A DNA stretch of 64,000 nucleotides from an uncultured bacterium (lineage in GTDB: Bacteria; Cyanobacteriota; Vampirovibrionia; Gastranaerophilales; Gastranaerophilaceae). A program made the position numbers and the translations under genes. The notes below the pieces were generated by a model, which made no database searches, was not told where the DNA came from, and saw nothing but the letters and a program-made list of their open reading frames with translations. This document shows, piece by piece, positions 7,129 through 16,567 of the stretch. Position 1 is the first letter of the stretch; every line of letters begins with the position of its first letter. The DNA is taken from positions 62,001 through 126,000 of the forward strand of contig CASEYJ010000004.1 of NCBI GenBank assembly GCA_949292175.1. Direction: 5' to 3'.

Positions 7129-8469
7129 ATGATGTTTAAATTAGAAGAAATCGTGCAAGCAACGAATGCCGAAATTATTAAAAATACTACTGGGATTAAG
7201 GATTTTTCTATTTCAACAGACACTAGAAAAATCAAGGGTGGAGAAATATATCTTCCGCTAAAAGGTGAAAGCTTTGACGGAGAGAACTTTTTAACTCAGG
7301 CTATCGAAGCCGGAGCTGAAGGATGTTTTATATCAAGAGATACTTATCCTGAAAATGCAAACTTAGTGTTAAAAGTAAAAGACACAAAAGTAGCTTACCT
7401 TGAACTTTCAAGATTTTTAAGACGCAAATACAATCCACATGTAATTGCAATTACTGGAAGCTCAGGCAAAACTACAACAAAAGAACTTATTTATTCGGTT
7501 ATGAATGAGAAATTCAAAACTCACAAAACTTTCTCTAATCACAACAACGAAATAGGTTTTTGTGAAACGTTAATGACCATGCCGGAAGACACCGAAGTTT
7601 TAATTATTGAAATGGGTATGAGAGGCCTTGGAGAAATCGAACTTTTATCTAAATACTCAGAACCTGATTTTGCAGTAATAACCAATGCCGGCTCAGCTCA
7701 CATAGGACGCTTGGGAAGCCTTGACAACATAGCAAAAGCAAAATCTGAAATCGTAAAATTTTTAAACCCGAACGGCGTATTTGTATCGCAAAACAATGAT
7801 AGAATTAAAAAATTTGCAAAGTTTAACGGAAAAACCATATACTACGAACTCAGTGATGCAACTATTCTGGACAGATTACCTTCATATTCAAAGTTCACTT
7901 ACAAAAACAAAGTATATGAACTTAATGTTGAAGGAGATTACAATATAGAAAATTCGCTCTCTGCAATAGAACTCGGAGAACAACTGGGTATGGAATACCA
8001 AGAAATCAAAGATGGACTTTTCGCATACAGACCTATTGAAAAAAGATGGGAAACCCAGAACATTGGCGGTTATTCTATAATAAATGACAGTTACAATGCA
8101 AACCCTGAGTCTATGAAGGCTTCAGTTTCAACTTTCATAAAGTTGTATAAAAACACCCTTGTAATTCTTGGCGATATGGGAGAACTTGGGGAACACTCTT
8201 TAGAACTTCACCGCGGAGTAGGGGAATATTTAAAGCAAATACCGGAGTGCAAAGACACACAATTCTTCACTGTCGGGAACTTAGCAAAAGAAATTTCCGA
8301 CACTCTAAAAGACACAGCTAAATTTGTAAAGAATTTTGAAAATAATAACGAAGTTTCTAAATATATTCTTGATAATGTGAATGTAGGTACTACAATATTC
8401 TTAAAGGCTTCTCGTTCAATGAAATTTGAAGAGATAATTGAAAAACTTAAGGGAGAAATTAAGGTATGA
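7129..8469 (+). CDS. murF: UDP-N-acetylmuramoyl-tripeptide--D-alanyl-D-alanine ligase
   Basis: MurF adds the D-Ala-D-Ala dipeptide to the UDP-MurNAc tripeptide in the cytoplasm, the last soluble step of peptidoglycan precursor synthesis. The protein has an N-terminal uridine-binding domain and the ATP-binding GSSGKTTTKELI loop near residue 110. It also has NHNNEIG and EMGMRGLGEI in the central domain, then a C-terminal ligase domain with NDSYNANPESMKAS. The frame is open from a TTG at 7111. ATG at 7129 or 7132 is preferred, giving about 446 residues. No clear ribosome binding site precedes it. It opens an operon with mraY (ATGA overlap), murD, ftsW and murG. Confidence 0.95.
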   Translation: MMFKLEEIVQATNAEIIKNTTGIKDFSISTDTRKIKGGEIYLPLKGESFDGENFLTQAIEAGAEGCFISRDTYPENANLVLKVKDTKVAYLELSRFLRRKYNPHVIAITGSSGKTTTKELIYSVMNEKFKTHKTFSNHNNEIGFCETLMTMPEDTEVLIIEMGMRGLGEIELLSKYSEPDFAVITNAGSAHIGRLGSLDNIAKAKSEIVKFLNPNGVFVSQNNDRIKKFAKFNGKTIYYELSDATILDRLPSYSKFTYKNKVYELNVEGDYNIENSLSAIELGEQLGMEYQEIKDGLFAYRPIEKRWETQNIGGYSIINDSYNANPESMKASVSTFIKLYKNTLVILGDMGELGEHSLELHRGVGEYLKQIPECKDTQFFTVGNLAKEISDTLKDTAKFVKNFENNNEVSKYILDNVNVGTTIFLKASRSMKFEEIIEKLKGEIKV

Positions 8470-9446
8470 TTATGGTAGCAGTGGCATTTTTGCTCTCAAT
8501 GATATTGTGTTTGTTGTTCGGCGTGCCATATATAGATTTTTTGAAAAAGAAAACAATAGGACAGTATGTAAAAGATTGCGCACCTGAGTCACATATGAAA
8601 AAAGAAGGAACTCCTACAACAGGAGGGGTATTCATAGTAATCGCAATACTCATAGCATCTGTTATAACTTTATTTTTAGCACAAAGATTTGATAATGCTG
8701 CGTTAATAGTTTTAATTACATTGTTATTTTATACATTTGCCGGATTTCAGGATGATTATATCAAAATCAAAGGTCACGCAAACGATGGGCTTTCTGCAAG
8801 AGGAAAGTTATTAAGACAAATTGCAATTGCCTTGCTTCCAACTTTTTACGTAATGATGACAAACCCTATGGGAACACAATTCGCAGTAGGAAGCCACATA
8901 ATAGACTTAAAATGGTTATATCCTATATTTGCAGTATTCGTAATTACCGGAGCTTCAAATGCTTACAACCTTACCGATGGACTTGATGGACTTGCAGCTT
9001 CAACAGGAGTTTTTGCATTCGCCGGAACTTCAATAATATCTTTGTACAGCGGATACCATGATATAGCAATCATCGCAGCTGCCGTAGCCGGAGCGTTATT
9101 TGGATTTTTAAAATATAACAAACCTAAAGCTGAAGTTTTTATGGGTGATACAGGTTCTTTGGCCATTGGAGGTTTGTTAGGAACTCTTGCGGTTATGGGG
9201 AAATTTGAATTCTTATTAATATTCCTCGGCGGCGTTTTTGTTTGCGAAACTTTGTCCGTAATTATTCAGGTTACAAGCTTTAAGACAACAGGAAAAAGAG
9301 TTTTCAAAATGTCACCAATCCACCATCACTTTGAATTGTGCGGATGGAGCGAAAAGAAAGTTGTTACAGTATTTGCACTAACTTCTGCAATCCTTGCAAC
9401 AATTGCATTAATAATATTCTATTTGACAATGAGAGGAGTTTTGTAA
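8466..9446 (+). CDS. mraY: Phospho-N-acetylmuramoyl-pentapeptide transferase
   Basis: MraY is the integral membrane enzyme that transfers phospho-MurNAc-pentapeptide to undecaprenyl phosphate, forming lipid I. The 326 residues contain about ten membrane helices and the family signatures PTTGGVFI, DDYIKIKGHANDGLSARGKL, NAYNLTDGLDGLA and FMGDTGSLAIGG, with PIHHHFELCGWSE near the C-terminus. The aspartates in these blocks are the known magnesium/substrate residues. The start ATG overlaps the murF stop and the stop overlaps the murD start, so the cluster is tightly coupled. Confidence 0.97.
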   Translation: MIMVAVAFLLSMILCLLFGVPYIDFLKKKTIGQYVKDCAPESHMKKEGTPTTGGVFIVIAILIASVITLFLAQRFDNAALIVLITLLFYTFAGFQDDYIKIKGHANDGLSARGKLLRQIAIALLPTFYVMMTNPMGTQFAVGSHIIDLKWLYPIFAVFVITGASNAYNLTDGLDGLAASTGVFAFAGTSIISLYSGYHDIAIIAAAVAGALFGFLKYNKPKAEVFMGDTGSLAIGGLLGTLAVMGKFEFLLIFLGGVFVCETLSVIIQVTSFKTTGKRVFKMSPIHHHFELCGWSEKKVVTVFALTSAILATIALIIFYLTMRGVL

Positions 9447-10801
9447 TGCTGCAACATTGGTATGATAAAAAAGTTTTAGTTATAGGCTTATCAAAAAGTG
9501 GGATTGCTGCTGCTAAATTTTTAAATCGTCACGGCGCAGAAGTTTATTTAACTGAATATAATCAGGCAAAACCTTCCGACGAGAACAATATAAATGAGCT
9601 TAGGAGCTTAGGAATACAAGTAGAAACCGGCGGTCACTCAGATGAATTTATAAATGACTGTTACCTTGCAGTCACAAGTCCAAGTGTACCTTTGGATTCT
9701 GAAATAATGGTTAAGTTAAAAGAAAGAAGAATTCATGTTATTTCAGAAGTAGAACTTGCGTATTCTCAAACGTTGAAACCGTTCATTGCAATAACAGGAA
9801 CGAACGGAAAAACTACAACAACAGCACTTACAGCTCATATATTAAATAGTGAATATAAAGCTGAACCTTGCGGCAATTACGGAGAACCACCTTGTGACTT
9901 GGTTGATGATGAAACTATCGATTATTTTGTATGTGAATGTTCTTCATTCCAACTTTCATACTCACCGTCATTCCAACCACAAATCTCTGTGTTCACAAAC
10001 TTCACGCCTGATCACATAACTTGGCATAAAACATTAGACAATTATTTTGAAGCAAAAGCCAGAATATTCAAGTCACCACAAAATCCGGCATTCTCTGTTT
10101 TGAATGCTAAAGATGAAAAATTATTGGAATTTTCCAAAGAAGCAGCCGGAGAAGTTTTTCTGTTTGGAGATGAAATCGGAGATAATTGCTCTTATGTAAA
10201 AGATGATTATATCTGGTTTAAAAGAAATGGAAAAGCCGAGAAAATTATATCTCTTCAGGACTGCCCGTTCATCGGTAAGCACAACTGGCAAAATGCGGAG
10301 TGTGCAATAATTTGTGCAAAAATAGAAGGAATTTCAAGCGAAGACATAAAAAAAGCAATTATGTCATTTAAGGTTCCTGAACACAGATTAGAGAAGTTCG
10401 CAGAAAAAGACGGAATTGTTTTCTATAACGATTCAAAAGCAACAAATCCGGAAGCCTCACTTGTAGCAATTAATTCGTTCAATGATTGTGATGTTGCATT
10501 AATTGCCGGAGGACGTGATAAAATGACGGATTTGACAGAATTTTGCAAGGCAGTCAATAATCACATCAAAACCGTAATCCTTATTGGAGAAGCATCTGAT
10601 CGCTTTGAAGAAAACTTAAGGCAAAACGGTTTCAATAACATCATTAGAGAAAATTCAATGCAGGAAGCCGTAGACAAATCAATTGCCATCAACCCTGATG
10701 TTGTTCTTTTGTCACCAGCCTGTGCAAGTTTTGATATGTTCAGCGGATATGAAGAAAGAGGAAGGGTTTTCAAACAAGATGTCTTATCGAAACTCGGATA
10801 G
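9446..10801 (+). CDS. murD: UDP-N-acetylmuramoylalanine--D-glutamate ligase
   Basis: MurD adds D-glutamate to UDP-MurNAc-L-Ala in the cytoplasm. The frame is open upstream to 9338, but the ATG at 9446 overlaps the mraY stop (TAATG) and gives the expected N-terminus with the Rossmann-like VIGLSKSGIAAAKFL. Further motifs are GTNGKTTTTAL (ATP loop, about residue 116), HNWQNAECA and FYNDSKATNPEASLVAI. The protein has 451 residues, normal for the family. MurC and MurE are not in the window, so the rest of the pathway is encoded elsewhere. Confidence 0.95.
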   Translation: MLQHWYDKKVLVIGLSKSGIAAAKFLNRHGAEVYLTEYNQAKPSDENNINELRSLGIQVETGGHSDEFINDCYLAVTSPSVPLDSEIMVKLKERRIHVISEVELAYSQTLKPFIAITGTNGKTTTTALTAHILNSEYKAEPCGNYGEPPCDLVDDETIDYFVCECSSFQLSYSPSFQPQISVFTNFTPDHITWHKTLDNYFEAKARIFKSPQNPAFSVLNAKDEKLLEFSKEAAGEVFLFGDEIGDNCSYVKDDYIWFKRNGKAEKIISLQDCPFIGKHNWQNAECAIICAKIEGISSEDIKKAIMSFKVPEHRLEKFAEKDGIVFYNDSKATNPEASLVAINSFNDCDVALIAGGRDKMTDLTEFCKAVNNHIKTVILIGEASDRFEENLRQNGFNNIIRENSMQEAVDKSIAINPDVVLLSPACASFDMFSGYEERGRVFKQDVLSKLG

Positions 10802-11966
10802 ATTAAGAGATAAATACGGTGACGATCACAAACGTCATATTCAAAGCATCATAACTTCTGCCCCGGATAGAGCTTTGCTTATTACAGTGGCATTTCTTGT
10901 TATAATCGGGTTTTTAGCGATATTTTCGGCATCAGCCCCAAAATGTCTTGAAGAGGGTGGAAATCCTGCACAATTTCTGTTTAAACAGTTGATTTGCTTT
11001 GTCGTCGGGTTTGTTGGAATGAAATTTTTCACGAACTACGACTACAAAAAACTTGCAAACTGGAATATGATTTTTGCCGGCATAATCATCGTATTATTGA
11101 TTCTTGTCGACTTTACACCTTTAGGTGTAACAGTTAACGGTGCAAAAAGATGGATAAACCTTTTGGGATTTCAACTTCAACCATCCGAATTTGCAAAACC
11201 TGCTGTTATTTTAATGCTGGCAACAGCTTTAAGAAAAGATGCTGACTTGTTTGATCAAGCAAAATGGAGCGGTGCATTCATTCCTATCTTGATTATGCTA
11301 GGATTGATTTTCACCCAACCGAACTTGTCAATGGTAATCTTACTTTTAGCGACTTCGGTTGTAATGTTTCTAAGTGCAGGCGGCTCTTTAAAATTATTTT
11401 TCAGCTGTCTTGGAGCCGGAGTTTTTTCAATAATCGTTGCAGCAACAACAATCATCAAACCTTACCAGATGCAACGTATTACGACTTGGCAGCATCCTGA
11501 ACTTGACCCTCAAGGGGCAGGATATAACATCATCCAGTCACTTATTGCATTTGCGTCAGGAGGTTTAACCGGTGTAGGTTATGGAGGTTCTATCCAAAAA
11601 TTATCTTACCTTCCTGAATGCCACACTGACTTTATCTTTGCAATCATTGCAGAAGAACTTGGTTGGGTTGGTTGTGTTTTGATAATCGGATTGTTCTGGA
11701 CTCTTATACACAGGGGATTTATCATCGCAACTCGCTGTCCTGATATGTTCGGAAAACTTCTCGCTGTCGGAATCACTTTTTCAATAGGCTTCCAAGCATT
11801 CCTCAACATAAGTGTTGCAAGTTCATTCTTCCCAACAACAGGTGTTCCTCTTCCATTCATCAGCTACGGAGGTTCATCTTTAATTGTATCTCTATGTATG
11901 ATAGGCGTACTTTTGAACATCTCTAAGAAAAAGATTAAAAAAATAAGGAATACCGAAAATGTCTAA
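10779..11966 (+). CDS. ftsW: Septal peptidoglycan polymerase of the SEDS family
   Basis: FtsW is a SEDS-family glycosyltransferase that polymerises lipid II at the division septum. The chosen ATG at 10779 lies inside the end of murD (23-base overlap), with a GAGGAAGG ribosome binding site. The frame continues upstream but without a better start. The 395 residues begin with a charged cytoplasmic region of about 45 residues, then about ten membrane helices. Signatures are NGAKRWI (about 125), QPSEFAKPA, ITTWQHPE, and the C-terminal PFISYGGSS. RodA is the paralogous alternative, but the position between murD and murG favours FtsW. Confidence 0.92.
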   Translation: MSYRNSDRLRDKYGDDHKRHIQSIITSAPDRALLITVAFLVIIGFLAIFSASAPKCLEEGGNPAQFLFKQLICFVVGFVGMKFFTNYDYKKLANWNMIFAGIIIVLLILVDFTPLGVTVNGAKRWINLLGFQLQPSEFAKPAVILMLATALRKDADLFDQAKWSGAFIPILIMLGLIFTQPNLSMVILLLATSVVMFLSAGGSLKLFFSCLGAGVFSIIVAATTIIKPYQMQRITTWQHPELDPQGAGYNIIQSLIAFASGGLTGVGYGGSIQKLSYLPECHTDFIFAIIAEELGWVGCVLIIGLFWTLIHRGFIIATRCPDMFGKLLAVGITFSIGFQAFLNISVASSFFPTTGVPLPFISYGGSSLIVSLCMIGVLLNISKKKIKKIRNTENV

Positions 11967-13059
11967 ACAACCGTATTTTATTACCGGAGGAGGAACCGGC
12001 GGTCATATTTATCCGGCAGTAGCTGTCGCAGATGAACTTATAAAAAATAACGAAGAAATTTTTTATATCGGAAACCCCAAAAATTTAGAATACGACATTG
12101 TAACAGCAAAAGGATATAAATTTTTGCCTGTAAATGTACACGGTATGCCTAGAAGTTTCAATTTTGAATTTGTAAAATGGATGTTTCAACTTCTGTTTGC
12201 GGTCATAAAATCAGCAGGCTACATAGTTAAATACAAACCTAAAGCAATCTTTGGAACAGGAGGTTATGTGTCTGCCCCGATTATGATTGCCGCAAGATTT
12301 ATGAAAAAGCCTTATATGATGCACGACTGTGATGCTCAACCGGGACTTGTTACCAGAAAATTTGCACCTCACGCCTCTATTGTATCGTTAGCGTTTGACA
12401 GTGCATGTAATTTTATAAATAACAAAAACTGTTACGTAAACGGGAATCCAATCCGTCCGTTATTTAAAACATTATCAAAAGAAGAAGCAAGAAAAAATCT
12501 TGGATTACAAGATAAACTAACCTTATGTGTAATGGGTGGCTCACAAGGTGCTCGCACAATTAATGATGCTACTGTTGAAATCTTGAAAAAATTCAGCAAA
12601 GACTTTGACATTCAAATAATTTTCCAAACAGGAAAGAAAAATTTTGACAGAGTAATTGAACAATTAATCAGAATATACCCTGACTATGAGCTTGATAATA
12701 ATCTATTAATAAAACCGTATTTTGAAGATATGGTAACGATATTAAAAGCTTCAGATATTGCAGTTTCTAGAGCCGGTTCGCTCAGCATTTCTGAAATAGA
12801 AGCGGCAGGATTAGCGTCTATACTTATACCATACCCGCACGCAGCAGCAGACCACCAAAGAAAAAATGCTAAGTTTATGGTAGAACAAGGTGCCTCTATA
12901 TACCTCGAAGATTCAGAAACAAACGAACACAGTCTTAGTGAAAAAGTAGAAATGCTTGTAAAGGATCCGACTAAGTTAAAAGAACTCCAAACAAATGCTT
13001 TGAAACTTGCGAAATTTGATGGAGTGAATAAGATTATTGAACAATTAAAAAACATATAA
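11959..13059 (+). CDS. murG: UDP-N-acetylglucosamine--lipid I GlcNAc transferase
   Basis: MurG converts lipid I to lipid II at the cytoplasmic face of the inner membrane. The 366 residues start with the glycine-rich GGGTGGHIYPAVAVAD loop. They contain GTGGYVSAPIMIAA and the second-domain loop VMGGSQGARTIND. The donor-binding region SRAGSLSISEIEAAG is followed by PYPHAAADHQRKNA. The start overlaps ftsW by eight bases. It ends the murF-murG operon. A 100-base intergenic region without a clear hairpin follows. Confidence 0.96.
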   Translation: MSKQPYFITGGGTGGHIYPAVAVADELIKNNEEIFYIGNPKNLEYDIVTAKGYKFLPVNVHGMPRSFNFEFVKWMFQLLFAVIKSAGYIVKYKPKAIFGTGGYVSAPIMIAARFMKKPYMMHDCDAQPGLVTRKFAPHASIVSLAFDSACNFINNKNCYVNGNPIRPLFKTLSKEEARKNLGLQDKLTLCVMGGSQGARTINDATVEILKKFSKDFDIQIIFQTGKKNFDRVIEQLIRIYPDYELDNNLLIKPYFEDMVTILKASDIAVSRAGSLSISEIEAAGLASILIPYPHAAADHQRKNAKFMVEQGASIYLEDSETNEHSLSEKVEMLVKDPTKLKELQTNALKLAKFDGVNKIIEQLKNI

Positions 13060-13106
13060 TTAGTATTAAAAACTGGCCGGTAAATAGGCTAAATCCTACA
13101 CATTTA

Positions 13107-13134
13107 TTAACATTAATGGAAAAATCAATATATT
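13107..13134 (+). promoter_or_regulatory. Candidate promoter of the glycosyltransferase gene
   Basis: TTAACA (13107-13112) and TATATT (13129-13134) lie 16 bases apart, 32 bases upstream of the start codon. The region suggests the glycosyltransferase is transcribed separately from the mur operon. Confidence 0.45.
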
Positions 13135-13165
13135 TTAACTAGAATATTACCATAGGAGAATAGCT

Positions 13166-14737
13166 ATGGAATTTATACTTAATGTTTTATACATATTTGT
13201 GGCACTTTACACTTTATATTTCTTAGCGCTTGCACTTAGAAATCTTAATGACACTCCGTTCAGAAAAGAGTTACGCTACTCATCATACGAAGACAAAGAA
13301 AATCTAGCGGTGGTAGTTTATGCCCACAATAACAAAAAGACTTTGGCAAATCTCATTCACGAACTAAAGTCTCAGGATTATCCTATAAATAAATTCCGAG
13401 TTTTTGTACTTCTTGATAACTGTACTGATGGCTCACAAGAAATGTTTGTTGAAGAAAATTTTGTACACGTTATTGATATCAAAGGTGTTGGTACAATCGG
13501 TAAAGACCAAGCTATAGCTACTCTTTTAGAAAAATTATCAGATAACGATTACATAGATTCATATGTATTTTTAGACGCAGATAGAAGTATTGCCAGCAAC
13601 TTCCTCTCAATTGCGAACGCCGCTTTGAAAAAAGAAAATGTTATCAGTGGTGAAACTGTAATTGAAATTGATTGTTTAGGACTTGTTGATAGAATTAAAG
13701 CTTCCTACCAAAAATATCATATGAACTTCTTAAGACGTGCACGTTCTCTTTTTGGTTTGGCAGCTCGTGCCGATTCAGGAGTGTTTATCATCAAGCGCTC
13801 TATCGTTCAAGAAATCGGAGATGTCGATTTCAAAAATGTTGATTCCGAATTGAAATATAGTCTATTGCTTTCTAAAATTAAATGCAGATGTACTTACAAC
13901 CCGAATGTACAAACAATAGTTCACCCTGCAAATTATGTGTTTAGAAAACCAAGAATTTCATACAGATTAGACTTATTTAAAAACTGTATTCCACAATTAT
14001 TCTCTAAGAATTTTGTATTTACAGAACAAGTATTTTCATTATTGTATCCAAATATTTGGCTTTTGTTGATTATATATGCGGGACTGCTAAAACACTCTTT
14101 ATCATACCATTTTATGGTAGACTTCAAGATTGTATTATTAAGTTTCGTAGTTCTAATAGCAGCATTTGGATTAAGCTTAATTAACGCTAAGATGACAATA
14201 AAAGAAATCGGATATTTATGCTTGTACCCGGTATATTCACTATGCCACATCGTTGCAAACTTCCCTCCGATAAGATTTGTTGTAAATAAAATTCTTAACC
14301 GCGAAGACGAAAACAAAAACTCTGAAAAGTTTGTTGTAGACGTAATTGTAACTGTCGGTAAAAATAATTTGAACTGCAAATTGGAATTTATCGCTCAAGA
14401 CGGACTTTCAAAGATTAAATTCATATACAAAAATAAAACATATACTACATCAGCTCACTTGAGAATGATTGATGCTCTTCAGGAATTAAAGCTTAAGCTT
14501 GATGATTATGGATTTATTTTAAGAATATGTAATTGTTGTTCACACTATAAACCTTGTGTAGATGGAACTACAAATATGCTCAGAGGCTATTGTGACAGCG
14601 AATATCCTAGCCCATCATTGGGTGAACCAAAACCAACACTTGTTTGGAACACTTGTTCAGCATTCACTCCATCTAAGCTTAACAACATCATTGCTGAAAT
14701 GATTAACGAAAGCAAACAACAAGAATCACACAAATAA
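13166..14737 (+). CDS. Membrane-anchored family 2 glycosyltransferase with C-terminal cysteine-rich domain
   Basis: This 523-residue protein starts with a membrane helix (about 3-24), followed by a GT-A type glycosyltransferase domain. The domain has VVVYAHNNKKTLANLI, VLLDNCTDGS, and the metal-binding VFLDADRS around residue 136. Two or three membrane helices lie at about 280-380, the usual GT2 layout for cell-surface polysaccharide synthesis. The last 120 residues are unusual: they contain CNCCSHYKPC, a GYC and a WNTC, six cysteines within about 45 residues (456-497). They resemble a metal or Fe-S site not expected in GT2 enzymes. A GGAG ribosome binding site precedes the ATG. Substrate is unknown. 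Confidence 0.78.
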   Translation: MEFILNVLYIFVALYTLYFLALALRNLNDTPFRKELRYSSYEDKENLAVVVYAHNNKKTLANLIHELKSQDYPINKFRVFVLLDNCTDGSQEMFVEENFVHVIDIKGVGTIGKDQAIATLLEKLSDNDYIDSYVFLDADRSIASNFLSIANAALKKENVISGETVIEIDCLGLVDRIKASYQKYHMNFLRRARSLFGLAARADSGVFIIKRSIVQEIGDVDFKNVDSELKYSLLLSKIKCRCTYNPNVQTIVHPANYVFRKPRISYRLDLFKNCIPQLFSKNFVFTEQVFSLLYPNIWLLLIIYAGLLKHSLSYHFMVDFKIVLLSFVVLIAAFGLSLINAKMTIKEIGYLCLYPVYSLCHIVANFPPIRFVVNKILNREDENKNSEKFVVDVIVTVGKNNLNCKLEFIAQDGLSKIKFIYKNKTYTTSAHLRMIDALQELKLKLDDYGFILRICNCCSHYKPCVDGTTNMLRGYCDSEYPSPSLGEPKPTLVWNTCSAFTPSKLNNIIAEMINESKQQESHK

Positions 14738-14741
14738 GCGA

Positions 14742-15893
14742 TTATAAAATATCGCTTATCATATAAAAAGAGCCGCAGATGATGTTCAATTTTCCATCAT
14801 TTAAGTTTATATCATCCAGCGAATGGAATTCTTTTGCTTCAAAAGGACAGGCTTTTCTAAGTTCATCCAGCGTCGCAGATTTTTGATGAGAAAAATGATA
14901 CAGATAAATTTCGTCATTCTTATCAAATAAAATCTCCATCATTTTTGGATAATTTTTTGTAGTAAGACAACCAAAAATAAATCTACGCATCTTATTTGGG
15001 AAATACATATCTAAACTTTCTCTTAACGCAATCGCACCATTAGGGTTATGCGCCCCGTCAATTATCAGATTTTTATCTTCAATATATTCAAATCGACAAG
15101 GATGCTTTACATTATGCAACCCTTTAATGATGATATCCTGCTGAATATTTGGATAAATAAGCCTAATTGCCGCTAACGCCAGCGATAAATTTTCTTGTTG
15201 GTAAGTTCCTTTGAGTGCGAGCTCTGATGTATCTTCAAAAGGTGCAACCATTAACATTAAAGAATTACATTCATCAGCTTTATCCTTTATTGCCTCATAC
15301 CCTTCACAAGTAACAACAGGGCAATTTGGTTTTATAATTCCTGCCTTCTCAAACGCAATCTTATCCTTTGTATCCCCGAGGCGGTCAGTATGATCTAAGT
15401 CAATATGTGTAATTATGGAACAAAGATTTGACTTAATCACATTGGTCGCATCAAATCTTCCGCCAAGTCCTGTTTCTAAAACTACAACATCAATTTTTTT
15501 ATCATAAAAATACTTGAACATTACAGCAGTTAAAATTTCAAATTCTGTAAGATGAATACTGTACTTGTCTGCAATCTCAGTAACTTCAAACACATATCTT
15601 GTAAAATCACTATCAGAAATTTCTACACCATTAATTTTAATTCTTTCGGTATATTTAAAAATGTGCGGACTTGAATACAATCCGACTCGAAGCCCTGCCT
15701 CCTTTAATATAGAAGCCAAAATTGCACAAACAGAACCTTTCCCATTAGTTCCTGCAACATGAATACACTTTAAGTTATCCTGAGGATTTCCAAGAATATC
15801 CAATATTTGAGAAATTCTCTCTAACCCAAGATTAATATAAAATTTACCCTGTGAAGATAAAAGTTCAACAGCATCTTTATATGTTTTTTCCAT
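14742..15893 (-). CDS. folC: Folylpolyglutamate synthase / dihydrofolate synthase
   Basis: FolC ligates glutamate to dihydropteroate and/or adds the polyglutamate tail of folates. The protein of about 383 residues shows the Mur-ligase-type ATP loop HVAGTNGKGSVCAILAS (about residue 48), the YSSPHI block, the ETGLGGRFDATN block, and IDGAHNPNGA in the C-terminal part. Two starts are possible: ATG at 15905, inside cysE, or ATG at 15893, one base after the cysE stop. I prefer the latter for its GCGGAA upstream sequence. It is downstream of cysE in the same direction. Length is slightly short of the 420 residues common in the family. Confidence 0.9.
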   Translation of the reverse strand: MEKTYKDAVELLSSQGKFYINLGLERISQILDILGNPQDNLKCIHVAGTNGKGSVCAILASILKEAGLRVGLYSSPHIFKYTERIKINGVEISDSDFTRYVFEVTEIADKYSIHLTEFEILTAVMFKYFYDKKIDVVVLETGLGGRFDATNVIKSNLCSIITHIDLDHTDRLGDTKDKIAFEKAGIIKPNCPVVTCEGYEAIKDKADECNSLMLMVAPFEDTSELALKGTYQQENLSLALAAIRLIYPNIQQDIIIKGLHNVKHPCRFEYIEDKNLIIDGAHNPNGAIALRESLDMYFPNKMRRFIFGCLTTKNYPKMMEILFDKNDEIYLYHFSHQKSATLDELRKACPFEAKEFHSLDDINLNDGKLNIICGSFYMISDIL

Positions 15894-15894
15894 A

Positions 15895-16557
15895 CTATTC
15901 CGCATTCTTATATAGGTCTAACTTTTCTCTTAAGTCCTGAACTTCATATTTTAATCTATTAAGTTCACACTTAACAGGATCAGGAATTCTGTTGTGCATA
16001 AGAACTCCATTTTTGTCCTTAATTTTTCTTCTAACAATTCTACCAGGAATACCAACCACAGTAGAATATTCAGGAACGTCCTCAACTACAACAGACCCAG
16101 CACCTACTCTAACGTAATCACCTAAAGTAATATTTCCAAGAACCTTAGCTCCGGCACCAACAATAACACCATTCCCTAAAGTCGGATGACGTTTCCCTTG
16201 TTCTTTACCCGTACCACCAAGTGTTACCTGCTGGTAAATTAAAACATCGTCACCAATAATTGTAGTTGCTCCAATAACAACACCTTCTCCGTGATCAATA
16301 AAGAAACGACGTCCGATTTTTGCCGCAGGATGGATTTCAATACCTGTAATTATCCTTGTTATGTAAGAAATTATCCTCGGAATAAGCGGGATATGCCACT
16401 TGTAAAGCCTATGAGCAAATCTGTAAGCAATAAGAGCGTGCAACCCCGGATAACACAAAATTACTTCAAGAATATTTCCGGCAGCAGGATCCTTATCATA
16501 AATCACCTTAATATCTTCTCGAACTTTTGTAATTCCGCGTTTTATTACATCAAACAT
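15895..16557 (-). CDS. cysE: Serine O-acetyltransferase
   Basis: CysE transfers an acetyl group from acetyl-CoA to serine, the first step of cysteine synthesis. The 220 residues have an N-terminal helical part with DPAAGNILEVILCYPGLHALIAYR and then left-handed beta-helix hexapeptide repeats (IHPAAKIG onwards). The active site is seen in FIDHGEGVVIGATTIIG and VTLGGTGKEQGKRHPTLGN. A charged C-terminal helix (about 190-220) follows. This is the shorter form of the enzyme found in Gram-positives and cyanobacteria. It sits between folC and tyrS on the same strand with almost no spacing. Confidence 0.95.
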   Translation of the reverse strand: MFDVIKRGITKVREDIKVIYDKDPAAGNILEVILCYPGLHALIAYRFAHRLYKWHIPLIPRIISYITRIITGIEIHPAAKIGRRFFIDHGEGVVIGATTIIGDDVLIYQQVTLGGTGKEQGKRHPTLGNGVIVGAGAKVLGNITLGDYVRVGAGSVVVEDVPEYSTVVGIPGRIVRRKIKDKNGVLMHNRIPDPVKCELNRLKYEVQDLREKLDLYKNAE

Positions 16558-16567
16558 ATCTAATGCC

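Noticed and set aside
9338..9445. Extended N-terminus of MurD overlapping mraY
   Set aside because: The family N-terminus and the TAATG overlap place the start at 9446; the extension is Cys/Asn-rich noise.
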